A stretch of 64,000 nt of DNA from the NCBI GenBank assembly GCA_036651815.1, contig JAVVXB010000006.1, positions 1 through 64,000 on the forward strand, given 5' to 3'. Source of the DNA: JAVVXB01 sp036651815 (GTDB lineage Bacteria > Bacillota > Clostridia > Christensenellales > CAG-138). The notes beneath the pieces were generated by a model. That model made no database searches, was not told the origin of the DNA, and saw nothing but the letters and a program-made list of their open reading frames with translations. The translations under genes and the position numbers were made by a program. Positions 52,624 to 61,356 of this stretch are shown here, in pieces (the first letter of the stretch is position 1; each line of letters starts with the position of its first letter).

Positions 52624-53588
52624 GATTCATCCGCCTTTCCAGTACTATCCAGTGTTTTCAACGTTTCATCCAGCGTCTCTGCGCTTCCCGTTTCTCCAGC
52701 TCTGCACAATGCGTTATAAAAATAAGTTGGCACCGGTGCGTAAAACAGCATCCGCTCACCCGTTCCCGGATGTTCAAACGACAGGCGATATCCGTGCAGA
52801 GCCTGTCCTTCTAACCCCAACTGCCGTTTTCCGCATCCATAAACCTCATCCCCTGCAAGCGGATGCTTTTGATACGCCATATGGACACGAATTTGGTGCG
52901 TCCTTCCGGTTTCCAGTGTCAGCTGCAACAGCGTATACTCGCCAAACCGTTTCAAAACCCGCCAGTGCGTAATCGCCGCCCGGCCTTTATCTACAACAGC
53001 CATTTTCTTACGATCATTCGGATGCCGCCCGATCGGTGCATCCACCTTGCCGTCGTCTTCCTTTAGATTGCCCATAATGATCGCAATATAAGATCGGTGT
53101 GCACTATGATCACGAAATTGATCGGACAGTGCACGATGCGTCGCATCGTTTTTGGCGACTACGAGCAGCCCACTGGTCATGCGATCGATCCGGTGAACAA
53201 TGCCCGGTCGCAGCTCGCCGCCAATGCCGGAAAGATCCTTGACCGCATACAGCAGTCCATTGACCAGCGTTCCTGAAGCATGTCCGGGTGAAGGATGCAC
53301 CACCATTCCCTGCGGCTTATTAATAATGGCCAGATCGGAATCCTGATACAAAATATCCAATGGAATCTCCTCGGGCACCACATCCGTCTGCCTTGGCTTT
53401 GGATAAATCATTTTGATCTCATCACCGGGGTTCAGTAAATAATTCGGCTTAACATTTTTGCCGTTAACCGTTATGCTCCCTTCGCGAAGCAACCGTTGAA
53501 TCAGGCTGCGTGACTGGCCTGTCGTACCCGCAAGATAAGCGTCAATCCGCAAAACCGTATCTGCAATAATCAAGCTTGGCTGGCTCAT
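52620..53588 (-). CDS. rluD: RluD-type 23S rRNA pseudouridine synthase
   Basis: 322 aa. N-terminal S4 RNA-binding domain (~15-75, RSLIQRLLREGSITVNGK) and catalytic domain with HRIDRMTSGLLVVAKN (~135-150), whose aspartate is the nucleophile, and GRTHQIRVHM (~225). Standard RluA-family layout. Overlaps lspA by 4 bp, an arrangement common in Firmicutes. Confidence 0.94.
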   Translation of the reverse strand: MSQPSLIIADTVLRIDAYLAGTTGQSRSLIQRLLREGSITVNGKNVKPNYLLNPGDEIKMIYPKPRQTDVVPEEIPLDILYQDSDLAIINKPQGMVVHPSPGHASGTLVNGLLYAVKDLSGIGGELRPGIVHRIDRMTSGLLVVAKNDATHRALSDQFRDHSAHRSYIAIIMGNLKEDDGKVDAPIGRHPNDRKKMAVVDKGRAAITHWRVLKRFGEYTLLQLTLETGRTHQIRVHMAYQKHPLAGDEVYGCGKRQLGLEGQALHGYRLSFEHPGTGERMLFYAPVPTYFYNALCRAGETGSAETLDETLKTLDSTGKADES

Positions 53589-54112
53589 TCCTTTGGTTCG
53601 CCATCCGTTTCCGTCGTCTGCTCCGACTGAGAAACACGATTGTGCAGTTTAATCTCAAACACGGAACGTTCTTTCATAAACAGAACATCCGCAATCAACA
53701 AAATGCAACCAACCGTCAGCGCACTATCTGCAACATTAAAAATGGGGAAATTAATCAAGGAAAAATAAAACATGTCCCGAACATAAGAAAGCACCAACCG
53801 ATCAATGGCGTTTCCAAGCGCGCCAGCCAGCAGCAGCGACAGCGTCACGCGTGATAGAATCGTCATTTTCTTACGATAACGAATCACAAATAGTGCAATC
53901 AATACGCAGACAATCAGTGTTAATCCAAGAAACAGCCATTTACCCCCCGGCAGCATGCCCCATGCCGCCCCCGTGTTGTGAGCGCTTGTCAGCTGAAAAA
54001 CACCCGGGATTACCTGTAAGGACGTACCGAGCGGACTCAGGTACAGTTCTGAAAGATATTTAACAACCTGATCAATGGTCAGCACTACAACGACAATAAG
54101 AATTTCCAACAA
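53585..54112 (-). CDS. lspA: Lipoprotein signal peptidase II
   Basis: 175 aa, four membrane segments. Catalytic aspartates in NAIDRL (~109-114) and FNVADSAL (~135), and NTGAAWG (~52). Removes signal peptides from diacylglyceryl-prolipoproteins; the window has several clients (30066, 36020, 50764). Start TTG at 54112 is chosen because GGAGG lies 8 nt before it and the earlier ATG has no ribosome site. Confidence 0.94.
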   Translation of the reverse strand: MLEILIVVVVLTIDQVVKYLSELYLSPLGTSLQVIPGVFQLTSAHNTGAAWGMLPGGKWLFLGLTLIVCVLIALFVIRYRKKMTILSRVTLSLLLAGALGNAIDRLVLSYVRDMFYFSLINFPIFNVADSALTVGCILLIADVLFMKERSVFEIKLHNRVSQSEQTTETDGEPKE

Positions 54113-54160
54113 AATCGTATCCTCCGAAAATCGAGATGAGTATATCACGCTACCGCTATC

Positions 54161-54772
54161 TCACGCAACTACGTTGGATTCTGGTGTAGTTGTGAGAAAT
54201 AGCTGCGGATACAGTGATTGGTAGGTTTCGTATGCTTTTATCACGCGTTCATAGTAGACGGCAGTGCTATCGTATGGGATCATGGTGAGCTGTCCGTTAT
54301 CCGAATAAGCAGGATCCTCCAGCCAGTTTTCAACAACACGGTGGCCGGCATTGTATGCAGCAATCATATGCATCCGATTCCCATCAAAACGATTGGATAA
54401 AAACTGCAAATACCAGCAACCAAACCGAATATTGGTGGCTGGGTCGTAGAGCAGTTTCTTTGCGTAAATATCATCCATATCGAGCTTGTGCGCAACCCAC
54501 GTTCCCGTATCCGGCATAATCTGCATAAGTCCGATGGCGCCCCGGTTGCTGACGGCATCCGCGTCAAAGCTGCTCTCACAGCGCATGATGGAGAGAACAA
54601 AATATGGATCGAGTCCGAACTCTTCAGCGGATTGCCGAATGAGCACGGCATAGTCCACCGGATAATTTTTTAGCAGCTTTTCATGCTGCACATTCTCTTG
54701 GATGAGATATCCGCAAAATGTCATAATAACAAGTGCAATAATCAGCAGAACCATCATAATTCCTTTTTTCAT
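54161..54772 (-). CDS. Membrane-anchored lytic transglycosylase (SLT domain)
   Basis: 203 aa. Signal-anchor of ~20 hydrophobic residues at the N terminus, then an SLT/lysozyme-like domain: catalytic glutamate in RCESSFDADAVS (~64-75), GAIGLMQIMP (~79-88) and AAYNAG (~137). Cleaves peptidoglycan glycan strands outside the membrane. Overlaps coaE by 4 bp. Similar to YjbJ/Slt-type proteins of Firmicutes. Confidence 0.92.
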   Translation of the reverse strand: MKKGIMMVLLIIALVIMTFCGYLIQENVQHEKLLKNYPVDYAVLIRQSAEEFGLDPYFVLSIMRCESSFDADAVSNRGAIGLMQIMPDTGTWVAHKLDMDDIYAKKLLYDPATNIRFGCWYLQFLSNRFDGNRMHMIAAYNAGHRVVENWLEDPAYSDNGQLTMIPYDSTAVYYERVIKAYETYQSLYPQLFLTTTPESNVVA

Positions 54773-55389
54773 CGCAGATCCGCCATCAATTCGCTGAATA
54801 GTGCATCCGCCTGTCGTAACAAGGATGCCATCGTCCCACTATTATCAAGTATAAAATCGGCAAGTTTGCGTTTTTCCTCCTGCGGCATCTGTGCGTTCAT
54901 ACGCAGCAAGGCTTCGTGCGGCGTACAGCCGTCCCGCGCACAGATACGAGCAATTCGCTTTTCATCATCGGCATAAACAAGAATACTCCCATCGGTATCA
55001 CGCTGCATCCCGCACTCAAACAACAGTGGCACATCCAAAATGACAAGTTGGTTCGGGCAAGTTTGAACGATACTTTTGGCTTCCGTAATCAGCTTTGTAC
55101 AGACCGCAGGATGCAGGATTGCGTTAAGCAGCATGCGTTTATTCTTGTCGTTGAATACAATGTCGGCAACCTTCTTACGATTGATTGTGCCGTCTTCTCG
55201 CACAATCTGTTGCCCAAAGGATTGAATAACCACATCATAGCATGTACCGCCGATGTCAAGCAAAGCACGTGAAACCGCATCCGCATCCAGTATGAACGCG
55301 CCCAGCAGGGCAAACCGCGCCGCCACCGTCGATTTGCCGGAACCAATGCCCCCGGTCAATCCGAGTATTTGCCGACGAATGCGCGTCAT
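54769..55389 (-). CDS. coaE: Dephospho-CoA kinase
   Basis: 206 aa P-loop kinase, last step of CoA synthesis. Walker A GGIGSGKST (~11-19), DADAVSRAL (~34) and VPLLFECGM (~115). ATG at 55389 overlaps the polA stop (ATGA). polA-coaE-lytic transglycosylase is a familiar Firmicutes order. Confidence 0.95.
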   Translation of the reverse strand: MTRIRRQILGLTGGIGSGKSTVAARFALLGAFILDADAVSRALLDIGGTCYDVVIQSFGQQIVREDGTINRKKVADIVFNDKNKRMLLNAILHPAVCTKLITEAKSIVQTCPNQLVILDVPLLFECGMQRDTDGSILVYADDEKRIARICARDGCTPHEALLRMNAQMPQEEKRKLADFILDNSGTMASLLRQADALFSELMADLR

Positions 55390-57953
55390 TTCGTATCGTA
55401 CCAACTATGCCCGGTTTTGACATCCGCCGCCAATGGCACAGACAACGTAATCACGTGTTCCATACAGTCGTGCACCATGCGCATGACCTCGCTCACTTCA
55501 TCTTCCGGCGTATCGAAGATCAGCTCGTCATGCACCTGCAAAATCAGTTTGGCCTTCAACCCATTTTTGCGCAGAGCAGTAGCAGCGTTGACCATCGCCA
55601 GCTTAATGATATCCGCGGCGGTTCCTTGGATGGGCATGTTCATGGCGACCCGTTCGCCAAATGACCGCGTGTTGTAATTGCTGCTTGAAATCTCCGGCAG
55701 CGCACGGCGGCGATCGAACAGCGTTCTGGCATAGCCGGCTTCTTTTGCCCGCTGGATGCTTTCATCCAGATATGCTTTCACCCGTGGATAACGTTTAAAA
55801 TAGAGCTGAATATACTCGGTAGCCTGCTTGACGGGAATGCCCAAGTTCTTGGCCAGCCCAAAGTCACTAATGCCATATACAATTCCAAAGTTCACAGCTT
55901 TGGCCGCGCTGCGCAGATCGTTGGTGACTTCATCAAACGGCACCCCGAACACCTCGCCGGCCGTTCGTCTATGTATGTCCTCCCCGCTGTTAAATGCGTT
56001 GATCATGTTTTGATCCCCGCTGATGTGTGCAAGCAAACGCAGCTCAATTTGCGAATAATCCGCGCCCACAAGTACATTTCCGGGGGATGCGACAAACGCT
56101 TTTCGAATCTCGCGTCCCTGCTCTGTCCGCACGGGAATGTTCTGCAAGTTTGGTTCCGTGCTGCTGATACGTCCGGTCGCTGTGATACATTGGTTTAAGC
56201 TCGTTCGTACACGCCCATCTTTAGTGCTACGGACGTTGAGCAATCCATCCACAAATGTACTTTTCAGCTTGCTGAGGAAGCGGTATTCCAAGATTCGCGG
56301 CACAATTGGGTGTCGGTCTGCCAGCGCTTCCAGCGTATCCGCATCGGTGGAAAATCCGGATTTTATCTTGCGCTGCGTTGGTAATTCCAATTTGTTGAAC
56401 AGCACTTCTCCAAGCTGCTTGGGAGAGAGAATATTAAACTGTTCCCCCGCCTGTCCATAAATCTCGGCGGTAAGCGTCTCTAAACGTTCCCCAAACTGCG
56501 TTTGCAGAGACAGCAGAATCGGTTCGTCCACATAAAATCCATCTATTTCCATTTCAAACAGAACATTGGAAAGCGGCATCTCCATGTTTTGATACAATGG
56601 CAGCATCTCTGCAGTTTCCAACGCTCGCATCATCACGGGTTCCAGTGTGAACAGCGCGGCTGCTCCCGCATCATCCTGGTGCAGGCTCTGCGCTGCAAGG
56701 GCGGCTAACGATCCCGCCGGGCGGATCGCATTAAGCAGATAGTCCGCAATCATTGCATCGAACACGCTGCATTTGAGCATAATTGCATATTTATTCAGAA
56801 TATGTCGGAATCGTTTGCTGTCAAATACCAGTAGCTTTTTGGTAGCATCCTCAAAGAACGGTTTTAACTCATGGAGCAATTCTGCGGGATCCAGCCCAGT
56901 GGAAAACAGATCGCCACCCTGTGAAATCCGGTATTCACGTTCATCAGATGCAGCAAACGACACCGTCTCGCCTGCATCAATCGCCAATATCGGCTGATTT
57001 TTCAATTCCCGAATGACCGATTGCAGCGCATCGCTTGTATCAATGGCGAGTCTCTCTGCAAAAGAAGGGGCATCCGTAAAGTCGATCGATGAAACTTCAC
57101 CAACGGGAAGCCGTGTGGCAATGGAACGAAGTTCCAACTGATTCAACTGGGTTCTTGCTTCGGACATCCGACTTGGTACAAACATGCAATCCGCAATTCC
57201 CAAGGAGATTGGCGCTGCGGTACAAATGGTGCCAAGCTGGTAGCTCATGCGGGCCGAATCTGCGTAAGCGATCAGTTTTTCCCCGAGCTTGCCTTTGACC
57301 TCGCCGGCGTGGGCAAGTACTGCGTCAATGGTTCCATATTGTTCTAATAATTTGAGCGCGGTCTTCTCTCCGACGCCTGGAATACCCGGTATATTGTCGC
57401 TGTTATCGCCCATCAACCCTTTGAGATCCCGCATGTGATCAGGCGAAAGACCGTAGGTTTCCAGCAGCGTCTGCCGATCATATTCAATGGTATCAGAGAT
57501 GCCTTTTTTCGTGATCAACACATGCGTGTGATCATCAATCAACTGAAACGCATCCCGATCCCCGGTGACCAGCAACGAAAATACGCCCGCACTTTCACAG
57601 AGTTTTGCAAATGTCCCCAATATATCGTCTGCTTCATAACGCGGACATTCGCACACTGCGATCCCCATCTTGATCAATAGATCCTTAAGTATGGGAAACT
57701 GCGTGCGCAGATCTTCCGGCGTTTCCTTGCGCCCCGCCTTGTAAGCATCGAAGGTTTCGTGCCGAAAGGTTGGCATGTGCATATCAAAAGCAACCACCAG
57801 GTAATCCGGATTCATCTGGGTCAATTTGAGCAGCATACTGATAAAACCATGCAACGCACCAGTGGGGAATCCATCCACCGTGGTCATTCCGGGTAATGCA
57901 TAATAAGCGCGATGCATGAGGCTGTTGCCGTCAATTGCAATGAGTCTTTTCAA
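55386..57953 (-). CDS. polA: DNA polymerase I
   Basis: 855 aa. N-terminal 5' nuclease (DGNSLMHRAYYALP at ~8-21, YEADDILGTF, TGDRDAFQLI, GLMGDNSDNIPGIPG), a middle 3'-5' exonuclease-like domain (~300-460) and the family A polymerase domain (ADYSQIELRLLAH ~625, RRAAKAVNFGIVYG-type finger at ~680, QVHDELIF ~815). The exonuclease DxE motif reads DAGE and the second motif lacks its aspartate, so proofreading is probably lost, as in several Firmicutes and Thermus. Confidence 0.95.
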   Translation of the reverse strand: MKRLIAIDGNSLMHRAYYALPGMTTVDGFPTGALHGFISMLLKLTQMNPDYLVVAFDMHMPTFRHETFDAYKAGRKETPEDLRTQFPILKDLLIKMGIAVCECPRYEADDILGTFAKLCESAGVFSLLVTGDRDAFQLIDDHTHVLITKKGISDTIEYDRQTLLETYGLSPDHMRDLKGLMGDNSDNIPGIPGVGEKTALKLLEQYGTIDAVLAHAGEVKGKLGEKLIAYADSARMSYQLGTICTAAPISLGIADCMFVPSRMSEARTQLNQLELRSIATRLPVGEVSSIDFTDAPSFAERLAIDTSDALQSVIRELKNQPILAIDAGETVSFAASDEREYRISQGGDLFSTGLDPAELLHELKPFFEDATKKLLVFDSKRFRHILNKYAIMLKCSVFDAMIADYLLNAIRPAGSLAALAAQSLHQDDAGAAALFTLEPVMMRALETAEMLPLYQNMEMPLSNVLFEMEIDGFYVDEPILLSLQTQFGERLETLTAEIYGQAGEQFNILSPKQLGEVLFNKLELPTQRKIKSGFSTDADTLEALADRHPIVPRILEYRFLSKLKSTFVDGLLNVRSTKDGRVRTSLNQCITATGRISSTEPNLQNIPVRTEQGREIRKAFVASPGNVLVGADYSQIELRLLAHISGDQNMINAFNSGEDIHRRTAGEVFGVPFDEVTNDLRSAAKAVNFGIVYGISDFGLAKNLGIPVKQATEYIQLYFKRYPRVKAYLDESIQRAKEAGYARTLFDRRRALPEISSSNYNTRSFGERVAMNMPIQGTAADIIKLAMVNAATALRKNGLKAKLILQVHDELIFDTPEDEVSEVMRMVHDCMEHVITLSVPLAADVKTGHSWYDTK

Positions 57954-57965
57954 ATATTTCCTCCG

Positions 57966-59285
57966 TTACGCGCGAATGATATCATAAACAAGTGGTTTTC
58001 TTTCACCGGGCTTGTCACTGATTTTCACAGCGCTGATCACCATTTTTTTCGCCTCCGAGAGGTTTTTTTCATCGTTGACATACAAGGTGCAGAGTTCTTC
58101 GCCTTTGTTTACACGGTCACCAATACGTTTGTGCATCACCAGTCCAACCGCTGGATCAATCACATCCGTCTTTTCGGCACGGCCCGCGCCAAGCATCTGC
58201 GCGGCAATCCCGATGCGCTCAGCAATCATTGCAGTAATGAATCCGTCCGCTTCCGCCGCGACCGAAACCTGCCGTTTCACCCTGCAAAGCTGTTCCATGC
58301 CCTCAATTGTCAAGCAGGAAGCGTTTCCGCCTAGTTCCGTAATCATTGCGCGCAGCTTTTCTATGCCGCGTCCGCTCGTCAGCGCATCCTGTAGCAGGGT
58401 ACGCGCCTGCACGTCCGTATCTGCTAAATTGCTGACTCTAAGCATCTGAATACCCAGCGTCATACAAATTTCGTACAGCGGATCGCCCTCCGGAACCTTG
58501 CCTAACAGCAATTGCACCGCCTCCCGAACTTCGAGAGCGTTGCCTATATAAAGGCCCAGCGGTTGATTCATGTCCGTAATGACCGCAACCACGCGACGGC
58601 CGAGCAATTCGCCCATACGCACCATGATATGGGCAAGTTTTCTGGCTTCTTCGATGGTTTTTACAAACGCGCCACTGCCCACTTTTACATCCAACACCAC
58701 TGCATCCGTACCGGCTGCCAGTTTTTTACTCATCACACTTGCAGCAATCAGCGGGATACTTGGCACTGTGCCGGTTACGTCGCGCAGCGCATACATTTTC
58801 TTGTCGGCAGGCACGAGGTTGCCGGTCTGTCCAATCACCGCGACACCGGTCTTCCGAACGATCTGTTTGAAACGTTCGATGGGCTGTTCAATACAGGTGC
58901 CGGGAATGGATTCCAGCTTATCCAACGTTCCGCCGGTAAAGGCAAGACCTCGTCCGCTCATCTTGGCAACCGTTCCGCCGCACGCGGCGACCAGCGGCGC
59001 AACCACCAGCGTCGTCGTGTCACCCACACCGCCTGTGGAATGTTTATCCACCTTGATTCCCGGTAGATCGCTTAGATCGACAATATCACCAGAACGCATC
59101 ATGCACATAGTTAAGTCTGCACCTTCCCGCTCATCCATACCGTTGAGCAGAATCGCCATCATCAACGCAGACATCTGATAATCAGGGACTGTTCCATCCA
59201 CAAACCCGCTTATGGCAAACTGAATTTCATCGGTCGTCAGCGCTTGTTTTTCCGCTTTCTTTTCAATGACATCAACCATTCTCAT
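57966..59285 (-). CDS. pdp: Pyrimidine-nucleoside phosphorylase
   Basis: 439 aa. KVDKHSTGGVGDTTTLVVAPL (~78-98) with the phosphate and substrate lysines/serines, MSGRGLAFTGGTLDKLE and ADKKMYALRDVTGTV match Pdp/DeoA. Splits uridine, thymidine and deoxyuridine into base and sugar 1-phosphate. The second ATG (59285, MRMVDVI) is chosen since GGAGG is 9 nt away and Bacillus Pdp starts the same way. Heads the polA-coaE operon; a link to the base-catabolic run is possible but not shown. Confidence 0.94.
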   Translation of the reverse strand: MRMVDVIEKKAEKQALTTDEIQFAISGFVDGTVPDYQMSALMMAILLNGMDEREGADLTMCMMRSGDIVDLSDLPGIKVDKHSTGGVGDTTTLVVAPLVAACGGTVAKMSGRGLAFTGGTLDKLESIPGTCIEQPIERFKQIVRKTGVAVIGQTGNLVPADKKMYALRDVTGTVPSIPLIAASVMSKKLAAGTDAVVLDVKVGSGAFVKTIEEARKLAHIMVRMGELLGRRVVAVITDMNQPLGLYIGNALEVREAVQLLLGKVPEGDPLYEICMTLGIQMLRVSNLADTDVQARTLLQDALTSGRGIEKLRAMITELGGNASCLTIEGMEQLCRVKRQVSVAAEADGFITAMIAERIGIAAQMLGAGRAEKTDVIDPAVGLVMHKRIGDRVNKGEELCTLYVNDEKNLSEAKKMVISAVKISDKPGERKPLVYDIIRA

Positions 59286-59403
59286 TTTCATATTCCTCCG
59301 AATTCATTTTGTCGTTTGGGCGCGTTTCAAAAAGAAAATTTATGTCTTCGCGTGATTTTTTTGTCGGATCAAGCGGAACGCTCGCATGTTTACTGGAGCA
59401 TAA

Positions 59404-59487
59404 TCAAGCATAATGAACGCATATTAGGTTTACGAATCTTTCGTATCCATATTTTTTACCGCAATGTTTACATTGTCGCTGTTTCAT
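59404..59487 (-). CDS. 27-aa putative zinc-finger-like peptide
   Basis: Short frame starting MKQRQCKHCGKKYGYERFV with CxxC near the start and C-V-H near the end, a possible zinc knuckle. GAGGAG lies 8 nt before the ATG, the best reason to believe it is translated. It may be the intact head of a decayed gene. No neighbour within 75 bp on the same message is recognised. Confidence 0.4.
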   Translation of the reverse strand: MKQRQCKHCGKKYGYERFVNLICVHYA

Positions 59488-59563
59488 AGCTATATCTCCT
59501 CTTTTCGTAAAATAGACCCCCCTCACAACTAATCATCGGTAGCCGCCCACTGGCAAACGCTTG

Positions 59564-59917
59564 TTATTCGGCGCAAGGGATATAATCTATCCACTTATCT
59601 TCATGCAAAATTTCGTATTTACCAAACTGTAATTTTCCAACATTATATCCTTTTATTCTAATCGGTTTGATTGCATCTTGTTGGCAATCTAATAACGACA
59701 AATCAATAATCGTCCACCTGTGAGTATCAATTATATTTTCCCAAGAGTCAAGAGCATCAGCAATAGTTTCGTACCATTCATCATAACTACAAAAGTCTGC
59801 ATCTTTACTTAAGTACAAATACACCTGAGTTCCATCTGCTGTTTCGTGCAACATGATTTTATGTATTTCATTTCCATTATAAGATTTTGAAATTTTCAAG
59901 TATGCCCACTGTCTCAC
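59564..59917 (-). CDS. Hypothetical protein, 117 aa
   Basis: Not recognised. Acidic (many D/E), tryptophan- and tyrosine-rich, no signal or membrane segment; ends KYEILHEDKWIDYIPCAE. GTG start with GAGGAG 5 nt upstream. It follows the 62-aa frame at 59930 by 12 bp. The segment is more AT-rich than its surroundings, which suggests transfer. Small acidic proteins of this kind are often immunity or anti-toxin proteins, but no toxin is visible. Confidence 0.6.
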   Translation of the reverse strand: MRQWAYLKISKSYNGNEIHKIMLHETADGTQVYLYLSKDADFCSYDEWYETIADALDSWENIIDTHRWTIIDLSLLDCQQDAIKPIRIKGYNVGKLQFGKYEILHEDKWIDYIPCAE

Positions 59918-59929
59918 ATAATCTCCTCA

Positions 59930-60118
59930 CTACCTTTTTAGATTTAATCTTCTAACAATGGATAAATTGACATTTTCCTCATTGACGGTTTGCTGTGCCA
60001 AAAGCTTCTTATCTCTTTTATGTGAAACAACAAAATCTCCGGTAACTTGGTTGAAGTCAAGAAATTTATCATTAGAAAGGCTGTTTTTTCTTTTAACTAT
60101 CTTAGCCTTTTTATACAT
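59930..60118 (-). CDS. Hypothetical small basic protein, 62 aa
   Basis: Not recognised. Strongly basic (MYKKAKIVKRKNS..., ...SIVRRLNLKR), so it could bind nucleic acid or be the tail of a truncated gene. No Shine-Dalgarno before the ATG and an in-frame stop 6 bp upstream. Its stop lies 12 bp before the acidic 117-aa protein; a basic/acidic pair fits a toxin-antitoxin-like arrangement, as a guess. Confidence 0.35.
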   Translation of the reverse strand: MYKKAKIVKRKNSLSNDKFLDFNQVTGDFVVSHKRDKKLLAQQTVNEENVNLSIVRRLNLKR

Positions 60119-60192
60119 AAATCATGATATTCTTTGGCGGCAGAAGGTGAAAAGACACCGAAAATGCTTTGCAAAAAATTATTGGCTGCACC

Positions 60193-61356
60193 CTAAGCCC
60201 GTTTGCAAATTTTCCCTATCTGTTCCATGAGCGTTGCCGCTGCTTCCTCTAACGTGTCCGCTTCCAATCGATACGCGGGCTGTTCGCAATTTTTAATAGA
60301 GTAGCAGTCTGGTTTTTGATAGGCCAACACAGCGGTTGGTATGTTCTTGCCACGGCAATGGAATAGTACGGTGTCCACCGTGGAACCTAATATTTTACAG
60401 GCCTCATCCAACGCTATTGTGCTGACGATTACAATCGCCGCATCGGTGCACATGCGGAAAAATCCGCTCTTTTCCAGTATGGTTTCAATGCCAGAACAAT
60501 ATGTGATGTTTTCACAGGCAAGCAGTTGATCCTTTGGCAAATTGGAGAGGATTGTGAGTTCCAAATCCTTGGGACAGACTTCCAGCTGAACGCTATCGCC
60601 GGAAGCGATCACGATTTTATGATAGCCCAAATGCCGGATCTCAGACAATTTTTCGAGTAAATCATCTTGATCCATGCCCACTGTTTCAATCACCGCGGTA
60701 CGATCCGGTAGAACACCACAGCAGCCTCCGGTCTTCTCAAGCCCAACATATCGCCCACGGCAAGCGGCAACGAGCATATCCAGCGTCCCTTGTCCGTCAT
60801 CGGCGATGCGCACCATGCTGATACGCGCATCCGGAAACGCCTTTGCCGCTTGCCGCATGAGTGTCCTGCCAACATCCATAGATGAGACCGCTTCGCTCAG
60901 CGCCTGTGGCGCAAGGATGATATGCAGACGGTTCATTGGCGTTGTTTTTTCAGCCAAAACGCCAGTAAACCGCATCCCCGCGCAAAACATATCGCCACCA
61001 CTTACGACACCATCCTCCGCAATTCGGCCAAGATAGGTTAGCCGCGTACATTTTTCAACAAAGTTATTCTGCACAAAAGGCTGAAATGCCGTCAGATACG
61101 AACAAAGTACGGTATCGTTTTGCAAATAAGCATACAGCCGCTTTGCACGGGAAAGCGACGCGTTTGAAAACACGCAGAGATAGGCTGGCTCCGGCTCATC
61201 TTTCGAAACATCGTCCCGCGCGCCAAACAACGTCATCTTTTTTAGCAATTCAGCCGGAATCCTTGAAAACAGCAACGCCCATATTGCTTCCAGTGATTGA
61301 GGGACAATCGCTGTGCATGCAACCCTCAGTCCAAGTGAAAACCTTGTCAGTTCCAT
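60193..61356 (-). CDS. Diverged glycerate-kinase-like protein
   Basis: 387 aa. Residues ~140-220 (HIILAPQALSEAVSSMDV, AFPDARISMVRIADDGQGTLDMLVAACRG) match the N-terminal region of family 1 glycerate kinases (APDSFKGS..., ADGGEGT...), but key residues are changed (QALSE for DSFKG; DDGQGT for DGGEGT) and the usual downstream glycine-rich GEGR motif is not seen. The first ~135 residues are a different, unrecognised region. Activity as a kinase is doubtful. ATG with GGAGG 7 nt upstream, overlapping the ABC-F stop by 1 bp (TAATG). Confidence 0.6.
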   Translation of the reverse strand: MELTRFSLGLRVACTAIVPQSLEAIWALLFSRIPAELLKKMTLFGARDDVSKDEPEPAYLCVFSNASLSRAKRLYAYLQNDTVLCSYLTAFQPFVQNNFVEKCTRLTYLGRIAEDGVVSGGDMFCAGMRFTGVLAEKTTPMNRLHIILAPQALSEAVSSMDVGRTLMRQAAKAFPDARISMVRIADDGQGTLDMLVAACRGRYVGLEKTGGCCGVLPDRTAVIETVGMDQDDLLEKLSEIRHLGYHKIVIASGDSVQLEVCPKDLELTILSNLPKDQLLACENITYCSGIETILEKSGFFRMCTDAAIVIVSTIALDEACKILGSTVDTVLFHCRGKNIPTAVLAYQKPDCYSIKNCEQPAYRLEADTLEEAAATLMEQIGKICKRA

